From: CAZXVW01 sp964644025
Lineage (GTDB): Bacteria; Acidobacteriota; Terriglobia; Bryobacterales; Bryobacteraceae
Length of the DNA stretch: 6,339 bases
Direction of reading: 5' to 3'
NCBI GenBank assembly: GCA_964644025.1
Contig: CAZXVW010000223.1
Coordinates: 1-6,339, forward strand
Numbering within the stretch: position 1 is the stretch's first letter; each line of letters opens with the position of its first letter. Below, piece after piece: positions 1-5,671 of this stretch. Below the pieces are notes generated by a model. That model worked only from the letters and a program-made list of their open reading frames with translations, was not told the DNA's origin and ran no database searches. The translations under genes were made by a program, and so were the position numbers.

Positions 1-105
1 CGCCATTCCGCTCCCTCTCATACACTCCGAATTTCCTTACGGGCGGATTACGGACGGCCGGCCCCGGGTGCGCCAGCGCCGCGGCGGCCGGACGGGCCAG
101 CGTCT

Positions 106-111
106 TATACT
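106..111 (+). promoter_or_regulatory. Possible -10 box (TATACT) of the operon
   Basis: TATACT matches the sigma-70 -10 consensus at five of six positions and is the only A/T-rich hexamer in a very GC-rich stretch. About 17 bases upstream (83-88) the sequence is GGCGGC, so there is no recognisable -35 box, and there is no TG extension. If used, transcription would start near 117-119, leaving a leader of only about 16-18 bases before the GTG at 135. The operon could instead be read from a promoter further left. Confidence 0.35.
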
Positions 112-112
112 G

Positions 113-120
113 AAAGGTAG
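113..120 (+). promoter_or_regulatory. Weak, distant ribosome-binding site candidate for the DUF58 gene
   Basis: AAAGGTAG is the only purine-rich stretch before the GTG at 135, but about 14 bases separate them, longer than usual. An in-frame stop at 111-113 leaves no alternative start codon between it and 135. The next in-frame candidate, GTG at 174, has no better upstream purine run, so 135 is kept. Translation initiation may be weak. Confidence 0.3.
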
Positions 121-134
121 AAGCAGCTCGCGCC

Positions 135-1040
135 GTGCCACGCCCGAAAGATTCCTTCGCCGATCAGCCGCTGGTGGACAGTGCTTTCCTGGAGAAGCTC
201 GAGCGGCTTGCCATCCGCTGGCGCCACTCATTCCCGGGGCTAGTGGGCGGGCATAACCCCTCCCGTTACGCGGGTCCCGGCCAGGAATTCCTCGATCACC
301 GGCAATTCCATTACGGCGACGACCTCCGGGCGGTGAACTGGCGCGCCTACCTCCGGTTCGAGAAGCTGCTGATGAAAATATTCCACGTCGAGCCGCGAAT
401 CCCGGTCCGCTTGCTGGTGGACGTGAGCCTGTCGATGTCGACGGGGAATTCCTCCAAGTTCGACTACGCCCGGCGGCTGGCCGCGGCGCTGGCTTATGTG
501 GGCCTGGTGCGGCTGGACAGGATTTCCGTGTTGCCGTTTCACGAAACACTGGGCGACGCGTTCGTCTGCGTCGGCGGCCGCCATCGCTTCGGCCCGGTAG
601 CGGAGTTCCTGAGCGGGCTGAAGTGCCAGGGAAGGACCCGATTTCTCGACGTAGTCCGTGAGTTTACCTCCCGTTACCTGACCCGCGGACTGTTGATCAT
701 CATCTCGGACTTTTTGGACGACGCCGGCTGCGAGAGGCCGCTGCAGTTGCTGGCGGATTTCGGGCACGAGCTTTCCCTGATCCAGCTTTGGGATGAGCAG
801 GACCGAACCCCACCCTGGCGCGGGGAACTGGAGCTGACGGATGTCGAGACGGGCCTGGTCCAACAGCTTGCTTTCGATTCCCGGGCCCAGGCCCGTTACA
901 CGGAGGCCTTCGACGAGTACTCGCAAGCGCTGGAACGGCTGGCCGGCGCCAGTGGCGGCCGCTATGCCGGGCTGGCCACCACGGTGCCGCTTGAAGACGC
1001 CGTCTTCGGCCCTTTGCGGGAAGTCCAGGAGGTGGGGTAG
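135..1040 (+). CDS. DUF58 domain protein (short cytoplasmic form, VWA-like fold)
   Basis: This 301-residue protein belongs to the DUF58 family (COG1721), whose members usually work with MoxR-type AAA+ ATPases and BatA/BatB-like VWA proteins. The N-terminal half carries the family signature: a G-H-N-P-S-R-Y-A-G stretch (39-47), EF-LDHRQF (51-58), GDDLRAVNW (61-69) and a basic segment leading to KIFHVEP. A VWA-like core follows: strand plus MIDAS motif D96-V-S98-L-S100, a Thr in GRTRF (T168), and IIISDF with D192, so the metal site looks complete. There are no membrane segments, unlike longer DUF58 proteins with two N-terminal helices, so it is probably cytoplasmic. The start is GTG at 135 after an in-frame stop at 111-113; the ribosome-binding site is poor. 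The stop codon abuts the next gene's start, pointing to an operon. Family assignment is firm; the molecular role is inferred from the family. Confidence 0.93.
   Translation: MPRPKDSFADQPLVDSAFLEKLERLAIRWRHSFPGLVGGHNPSRYAGPGQEFLDHRQFHYGDDLRAVNWRAYLRFEKLLMKIFHVEPRIPVRLLVDVSLSMSTGNSSKFDYARRLAAALAYVGLVRLDRISVLPFHETLGDAFVCVGGRHRFGPVAEFLSGLKCQGRTRFLDVVREFTSRYLTRGLLIIISDFLDDAGCERPLQLLADFGHELSLIQLWDEQDRTPPWRGELELTDVETGLVQQLAFDSRAQARYTEAFDEYSQALERLAGASGGRYAGLATTVPLEDAVFGPLREVQEVG
1027..1034 (+). promoter_or_regulatory. Shine-Dalgarno for the BatA-like gene
   Basis: AGGAGGTG is a near-perfect anti-16S match, six bases before the GTG at 1041, and lies inside the last codons of the DUF58 gene. It fixes the start at 1041 and implies that ribosomes finishing the first gene can re-initiate directly on the second. 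It is much stronger than the site before the first gene. Confidence 0.85.
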
Positions 1041-2987
1041 GTGTTCCTCGCGAATTTGAGCCTGGCCGAATTCCTGGCGCTCGCCGGCGGAGTATCCCTG
1101 CTGGTAACTTTGCTGTACCTGTTCGACCGGACCCGGCGGAGACAGGTGGTGGCGACGCTTCGGTTCTGGAAGGAGGCGATGGCGGTTGCCGAGTCGCGGC
1201 GGTGGCGGATCCAGCAGCCGCTTTCGCTGCTGCTCCAATTAGCCAGCATCCTGCTGCTGCTGCTGGCGGTGGCGCAGTTGCGGATCGGCAGCTCCGACGA
1301 TGGTTCGCGGGACCATGTGCTCATCCTGGACACTTCGGCGTGGATGGGTGCTCGCGGAGCGAACGGGACGCTGATGGAGGAAGCCCGGGCGGCGGCACTG
1401 GCCTACGTTCGCGCCGTCCCCAGCCGTGATCGAGTGATGATTGTTCGCGCCGGCGCAGTGGCGGTTCCGGCCACGGCGTTTGAATCCGACCGCGCGGTAC
1501 TGGCGGAAGCGATCCGGTCTTCCGAGCCCGGAGCGGCGGCGCTGAACATACGGCGGGCTCTCGATTTCGCCCGGCGGACGCTGGCTCTCCACGCCCGGCG
1601 GCCGGGCGAAATCGTCTTCGCCGGCTCCGACAGAGTGGAAAGTGATGGGGAGCCGCTGGCCACAATCCCCAATTTCCGCTACCTGCCTGTAGAGACCACC
1701 GTGGAGAACGTCGGGCTGCGCCGGCTGGGTCTTCGTCATTCGGCCGTGGAACCGGGCCGGTGGGACGTGTTCGTGGCTGTTCACAACTACGGGGCCACGC
1801 CCAGGAACGTGGACCTGGCGCTCGAATACAGCGGGGGAGCGGCGGGCTTTCGCCGCCTCCGCTTGCCCGCGGGCGGGGATCAGGAAGTCACGTTTCCTCT
1901 CCACACCAGAGCCGCGGGCATGCTCGAGGCCCGGCTATTAACTGCGGACGGATTTCCGGCCGACGACCGCGCGGTGCTGGAGATTCCCGCGCGGCGTCGT
2001 CTCCGCGTGGCGGTTTACTCGTCCCAGCCGGAGTTGCTGCGGCCCTTGCTGGACGCCATTCCGCTGGTGGAGGCTTCCTACCGGGCCCCCGCCGAGTACG
2101 GCGGGAGCAGGGCGGATATCGTCGTGCTGGACCGGTTCGCGCCAAAATCGCCGCCCACGGGCGACGCCATCTGGATTCTGCCCCCGCCTGAAGCCTCGCC
2201 GGTTCCGGTGACCGGCCGGGCCGCCGGGGCCGCCATCGTGCGGTGGTTGCCCGGACACGTGCTGAGCGAAGGCCTTCGCAGGCGGGACCTGAAGGTGGAC
2301 ACCGCGGAGGTGCTTGACCCGGCGCCGGGTGATCTGAGCGTTGCCGAAGTCGCGCAAGGGCCGGTGATTGTGGCCCGCCCGCCGCAGCAGGCCGACGCCG
2401 CCAGGACGGTGGTCTTCGGCTTTCATCCGATGCGTTCGGCCATCCGGTATGAACTGACCGCCCCGCTGCTGTTTGCCAACGTCATCCGCTGGATGCGGCC
2501 GGGTATATTCCGCCAGTGGGAATTCACGGCCGGTGGCGTGGGCATGGTCACGGTCCCGCTGGCGCCGGACGCCGGCTCCGGGCAGATCGACGTTCGCACG
2601 GGGTCTGGAGAAGAAATTCCGTTCATCCGCTCGAAGGATTCGCTCCGCTTTTTCGTGGGCTCGCCCGGTTCGGTTCGCATCCGGGCGGGCGACCGGGACG
2701 TGGCCTATTCGGCGGAGCTGCCCTCGGTGCCGGAATCGGTGTGGACGCCGCCCGCCGGCATCCGCCGGGGGGTTCCGCCTCCCGCGCAGGAGGTGCCCGC
2801 TTCCCGTGACCTGTGGCCGTGGCTGGCGCTGCTGGGGGCCGCCGGATTGCTGGTGGAATGGCTCTGGTTCGGCCGCTTGCGGGAACCGGCGATCTGGGGC
2901 GGCCGGATGAGAGGGATCCTCGCAGATGGGAAGAGGAGGATGGGGGCCGCAGGCCGCCGTTCCCGTTTTCTTCGGAGGGCGTCGTGA
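1041..2987 (+). CDS. BatA-type membrane protein with a degenerate VWA domain
   Basis: This 648-residue protein has the BatA (aerotolerance regulator) N-terminal arrangement: hydrophobic helix about 10-28, a very basic loop 30-57 and a second helix about 60-81. The basic loop puts that segment in the cytoplasm and the main body outside it. A VWA domain spans about 90-215. Its MIDAS is altered: D97-T-S99-A-W101 has Trp where the last Ser of DxSxS belongs, and the Thr-motif position reads L168-N-I; D197 in the later Ser-Asp motif is kept. An Ig-like beta segment (about 224-316) follows, then an alpha/beta segment from about 319 ending near FGFHPMRSA (about 459) and a conserved-looking PLLFANVIRW stretch, resembling the GATase-like part of related proteins. 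A C-terminal helix (about 592-609) has a basic tail. GTG start at 1041 directly follows the upstream stop. Role: probably a non-metal-binding partner in a DUF58/VWA/MoxR envelope complex (inference). Confidence 0.88.
   Translation: MFLANLSLAEFLALAGGVSLLVTLLYLFDRTRRRQVVATLRFWKEAMAVAESRRWRIQQPLSLLLQLASILLLLLAVAQLRIGSSDDGSRDHVLILDTSAWMGARGANGTLMEEARAAALAYVRAVPSRDRVMIVRAGAVAVPATAFESDRAVLAEAIRSSEPGAAALNIRRALDFARRTLALHARRPGEIVFAGSDRVESDGEPLATIPNFRYLPVETTVENVGLRRLGLRHSAVEPGRWDVFVAVHNYGATPRNVDLALEYSGGAAGFRRLRLPAGGDQEVTFPLHTRAAGMLEARLLTADGFPADDRAVLEIPARRRLRVAVYSSQPELLRPLLDAIPLVEASYRAPAEYGGSRADIVVLDRFAPKSPPTGDAIWILPPPEASPVPVTGRAAGAAIVRWLPGHVLSEGLRRRDLKVDTAEVLDPAPGDLSVAEVAQGPVIVARPPQQADAARTVVFGFHPMRSAIRYELTAPLLFANVIRWMRPGIFRQWEFTAGGVGMVTVPLAPDAGSGQIDVRTGSGEEIPFIRSKDSLRFFVGSPGSVRIRAGDRDVAYSAELPSVPESVWTPPAGIRRGVPPPAQEVPASRDLWPWLALLGAAGLLVEWLWFGRLREPAIWGGRMRGILADGKRRMGAAGRRSRFLRRAS
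2974..2979 (+). promoter_or_regulatory. Shine-Dalgarno that decides the start of the third gene
   Basis: GGAGGG lies four to five bases before GTG 2984, inside the end of the preceding gene. It supports starting the third protein at 2984, whose stop/start overlap is GTGA, instead of at an in-frame ATG at 2813 that would overlap the preceding gene by 175 bases. Confidence 0.8.
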
Positions 2988-5485
2988 CGTTCGAGCGGGC
3001 GTGGCTGCTTCCGTTGCTGGCCTTACCACTGGCCTGGACCTGGTGGGAGTGGTCCAGGACCCCACGGCGCGCCGGCCTGGTGGTGAAGGCCTTGTCGCTG
3101 GCCGCCGTGTTGCTGGCGCTGGCCGGGCCGGTGTTGCCGGTGTGGGAGACGAAGATGGCGGTGGCGGTGCTGGTCGATACTTCGGCCAGCGTGCCGAAAG
3201 CGGATCTGGAACGCGCTTCGCGTTTGGCGGCCGAGATCGAAGACAAACGCGGCCGGAACCAGGTCCAGTTGATGCCGTTCGCCGAAGAGATTCGTCCTCC
3301 GCTGGCCACCGAACGGCAATCCGAACTCCGGCTGAGCCCGACGCCCGGAGCGGCGGGCCGGCACACCAACCTGGAAGCCGCGGTGCTGGACGGCATCGCC
3401 GCAATGCCCCCGGGCCTGGTGCCGGCCATCGTGCTGATCACCGACGGTAAGGAAAACCACGGCAGCATTCTGCGCGCCGCCTGGCAAGCGCGGCGGTTGG
3501 GTATCCCGGTGGATACCTACCCGCTACCCGGCAGACCCGAGCCGTCGCTGCGGCTGGAATCGGCCAGCTTCCCCACCCTCACGTTCGCCGGCGAGAAGTT
3601 TCCCATCGACCTGAGCGTGCATTCCCCGGAGCCGGCCGCCGGGGAGATCACCATTACGGCTGCCGGCAAAACGCTGGGAGCCAGTCCGGTGCGGCTCCGG
3701 CGCGGAGTGAATCGCCTGACGGTCCGCGCAAGCCTGAACACCGGCGGGGCGTTCGACATCGCCGGCGTACTGAGCGCGGGGGCGCTCGGCGAGGTTCGTT
3801 TCGCGCATGCGGTCACGGTGCGCAGGCCAACGGTGCTTTACGTTTCCCAGGATCCGCCCGGTACGGAAGTGCATCTGGTCCGGGCACTTGAGGCGGCCGA
3901 ATTTCGGGTCACCCGGGCGCCCGTGGTGCCGCCTGAGGAGCTGTCCGCTTTCCAGGTCATCATTCTGAACAACTGCAACCTCGAGGCGATCCCAGCAAGA
4001 CAGAAACTCCGCCTGGAAGAATTCGTCCGGCAGGGCGGCGGGCTGCTGGTGATCGGGGGAGAGCGGAACATCTACAGCAAACAGGACCGTGAGAAGACGG
4101 AAGATCCCCTGGAGCGAGCGCTGCCGGCGACGGTGGCGCCGCCGAAGTCGCCCGAGGGTACCTGCGTGGTGCTCATCATCGACAAGTCTTCTTCCATGGA
4201 GGGCAAGAAGATGGAACTGGCCCGGCTGTCGGCCATCGGGGTGGTGGATAATCTCCGGGCCGTGGACCGGGTCGGGGTCCTTATTTTCGACAATTCCTTC
4301 CGGTGGGCCGTGCCGATCCGCCGGGCCGAGGACCGCACCCTGATCAAGCGCCTGATTTCCGGCATCACTCCGGACGGCGGTACGCAGATCGCCCCGGCAC
4401 TGGTGGAAGCCTACCGCCGGGTGCTGCCGGTGAAAGCCACCTTCAAGCACATCGTCCTGCTCACAGACGGGATCTCGGAGGAGGGCAACAGTATCGCCCT
4501 GGCCAGGGAAGCGGCTTCACGGCGGATCACCATCTCCACGGTGGGCTTGGGGCAGGACGTCAACAAGGCTTACCTGGAAAAGGTGGCCGTGAACGCGGGG
4601 GGGAAGGCGTATTTTCTTACCGATCCCTCCGGGCTCGCCCGGATTCTGTTGCGCGACGTGATGGAGCATACGGGTCATACGGCGGTGGAAAAAGCGGTGG
4701 TGCCGGTGGTAGCACGCGATTCGGAGATTTTGGACGGCGTGAACCCGGAGGAGATGCCCCCGCTAAAAGGCTACATTCGGTTCGAGGCTAAGCCCACCGC
4801 AGAAACGATCCTGAAATTCCAGCCCAAGGATCCGCTGCTGGTTCGGTGGCAGTACGGGCTGGGAAGATCGGTTGTGTTCACCTCCGACGCCAAGAGCCGC
4901 TGGGCAGAGGCCTGGGTGGGCTGGCCGGGCTTCGACACCTTCTGGACGAACCTGATGCGCGACCTTCTGCCCCATTCCCAGGCGGGGGAAGCGCGGCTCA
5001 CCTACGATCCGGCCAATGGGGAAATCATCGTCGACTACCGCCTGGCGCCCGAGCGAAGGAGCGCTGCTCCCCCTCCCGATATTTTCGTGATCGGGCCGGA
5101 AGGCTTCCGGGCGCCCGTTCTGATTCATAAGGTCGCCCCGGGGGCTTACCGGGGCCGCGTGCCCATCGGTGAACGCCAAGGTCTGTTCCGCGTGCGGCCG
5201 CTCAAAGAATCCCGGGATTTCCCGGAGGCCGGGATCTACATCCAGGAGCGGGAGCTGACGGAGTTTGGCTCCGATGCCGAGCTGTTGCGCCGGGTGGCTG
5301 AATTCACCGGCGGGCGTTACCGGCCGGCGGCCGGGGAGGTGTTCGATACCGGCGGCCGGGCTACCGCCTCGACGCTTCCGTTGTGGCCCGGCCTGCTGGG
5401 GATTGCGATCCTGCTGAACCTGGCCGAATTAATCCAGCGGAAGTGGCGGGGACTGGCTGGATTCGTCCGCGAACGGCGATCCTGA
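2984..5485 (+). CDS. Membrane protein with two VWA domains and a GATase1-like fold
   Basis: From GTG 2984 the protein has 833 residues. Two N-terminal helices (about 6-20 and 32-53) flank a basic loop (RTPRR), so the body is probably extracytoplasmic. VWA domain 1 (about 57-180) has an intact MIDAS: D65-T-S67-A-S69, T128 and T153-D154-G155. A beta-rich linker (about 188-280) follows. A class I glutamine-amidotransferase-like fold begins at about 282 and includes GGGLLVIGGE (351-360) without a Cys at the nucleophile elbow, so it is probably not catalytic. VWA domain 2 (about 394-560) also has an intact MIDAS: D400-K-S402-S-S404, T467 and T494-D495-G496. The GATase-like part seems to resume at about 571-665 (DPLLVRWQYGLGRSVVFTSD). 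A C-terminal domain precedes a helix at about 799-815 and a basic tail. It resembles large COG5426-type proteins found beside DUF58 and BatA genes. A 57-codon in-frame extension from ATG 2813 was rejected: it lacks a hydrophobic start and overlaps gene 2. Substrate unknown. Confidence 0.9.
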   Translation: MTFERAWLLPLLALPLAWTWWEWSRTPRRAGLVVKALSLAAVLLALAGPVLPVWETKMAVAVLVDTSASVPKADLERASRLAAEIEDKRGRNQVQLMPFAEEIRPPLATERQSELRLSPTPGAAGRHTNLEAAVLDGIAAMPPGLVPAIVLITDGKENHGSILRAAWQARRLGIPVDTYPLPGRPEPSLRLESASFPTLTFAGEKFPIDLSVHSPEPAAGEITITAAGKTLGASPVRLRRGVNRLTVRASLNTGGAFDIAGVLSAGALGEVRFAHAVTVRRPTVLYVSQDPPGTEVHLVRALEAAEFRVTRAPVVPPEELSAFQVIILNNCNLEAIPARQKLRLEEFVRQGGGLLVIGGERNIYSKQDREKTEDPLERALPATVAPPKSPEGTCVVLIIDKSSSMEGKKMELARLSAIGVVDNLRAVDRVGVLIFDNSFRWAVPIRRAEDRTLIKRLISGITPDGGTQIAPALVEAYRRVLPVKATFKHIVLLTDGISEEGNSIALAREAASRRITISTVGLGQDVNKAYLEKVAVNAGGKAYFLTDPSGLARILLRDVMEHTGHTAVEKAVVPVVARDSEILDGVNPEEMPPLKGYIRFEAKPTAETILKFQPKDPLLVRWQYGLGRSVVFTSDAKSRWAEAWVGWPGFDTFWTNLMRDLLPHSQAGEARLTYDPANGEIIVDYRLAPERRSAAPPPDIFVIGPEGFRAPVLIHKVAPGAYRGRVPIGERQGLFRVRPLKESRDFPEAGIYIQERELTEFGSDAELLRRVAEFTGGRYRPAAGEVFDTGGRATASTLPLWPGLLGIAILLNLAELIQRKWRGLAGFVRERRS

Positions 5486-5567
5486 ACCCGTTGCTGGAGA
5501 GGGCAGGGCCGGGCGGGCCAACCAACAGGCGGGGTAGAGAAGAGTCGTTCCGGCCCCAGAACCACCC

Positions 5568-5605
5568 ATAAAAACAAGACCGGCACGCACAAGCGTACGT
5601 GCCGG
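5568..5605 (-). terminator. Intrinsic terminator of the PEP-CTERM gene
   Basis: Arms at 5580-5590 and 5595-5605 form an 11-base-pair stem with one C-A mismatch (perfect over the outer eight pairs, CCGGCACG/CGTGCCGG) around an AAGC loop. Read on the minus strand, the stem is followed at once by TCTTGTTTTTAT, a classic T-rich tract. On the plus strand the sequence after the stem is CTCAATCC, so it should act mainly on minus-strand transcripts. It lies about 65 bases past the PEP-CTERM stop codon. Confidence 0.8.
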
Positions 5606-5628
5606 CTCAATCCAGATTCTCACCCTGT

Positions 5629-5655
5629 CAACGGGCCCTCACTTCCGGCCCGTTG
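5629..5655. repeat. Inverted repeat (hairpin) next to the PEP-CTERM stop codon
   Basis: CAACGGGCC (5629-5637) and GGCCCGTTG (5647-5655) form a perfect nine-base-pair stem with a nine-base loop; two further pairs (5626-5658 and 5627-5657) form beyond a T-T mismatch. Neither side is followed by a T-rich run, so on its own it does not look like an intrinsic terminator. It could stabilise the mRNA end or assist the terminator at 5568-5605. Confidence 0.65.
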
Positions 5656-5671
5656 TCAACCCATCACGTCA

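Larger units (their letters stand above)
1..134. other. Upstream region without a recognisable gene
   Basis: All three plus-strand frames stay open from the left edge for at least about 110 bases, as expected for GC-rich DNA. One stops at 111-113, one at 118-120, and the third runs on into the first gene out of frame. None of the translations looks like the C-terminus of a MoxR ATPase or any other family I know, so I do not call a gene. On the minus strand, an ATG at 21-19 preceded by GGAG could begin a divergent gene that leaves the window after seven codons; this is too short to support. The segment probably contains the promoter and leader of the downstream operon. Confidence 0.5.
5486..5671. 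other. Convergent intergenic region
   Basis: This gap separates the operon's stop from the stop of the minus-strand PEP-CTERM gene. I see no coding region. Two hairpins occupy the half nearest the PEP-CTERM gene. The half next to the operon (5486-5560) is rich in G and C with only short GGCC palindromes, and no hairpin followed by T's on the plus strand, so the operon's own terminator is not obvious. Confidence 0.7.

Noticed and set aside
1..21. Possible divergent gene starting with ATG at 21-19 on the minus strand
   Set aside because: A GGAG lies just upstream of the ATG, but only seven codons are visible, which is too few to support a gene.
68..256. Small plus-strand frame overlapping the DUF58 start
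   Set aside because: It is out of frame with a recognisable gene, Arg- and Gly-rich, and without a Shine-Dalgarno or known motif.
240..1238. Long minus-strand open frame (332 codons) opposite the first gene
   Set aside because: It is antisense to a clearly recognisable DUF58 gene. Its product is rich in Gln, Arg, Pro and His with no recognisable motif, as expected from strong G/C third-position bias.
1251..1265. Run of five CTG codons
   Set aside because: It encodes leucines in the second membrane helix of the BatA-like protein. Its length and position fit ordinary codon bias; there is no sign of phase variation.
1938..3404. Minus-strand open frame of 488 codons across the second/third gene junction
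   Set aside because: It is antisense to two well-supported genes, dominated by Arg, Pro, Gly and Ala, and shows no domain or hydrophobic segment.
3967..3978. Cys331 in NNCN as a possible amidotransferase nucleophile
   Set aside because: It follows a beta strand but is not in a G-x-C-x-G nucleophile elbow. The elbow-like site in GGGLLVIGGE has no Cys, so catalysis is unlikely.
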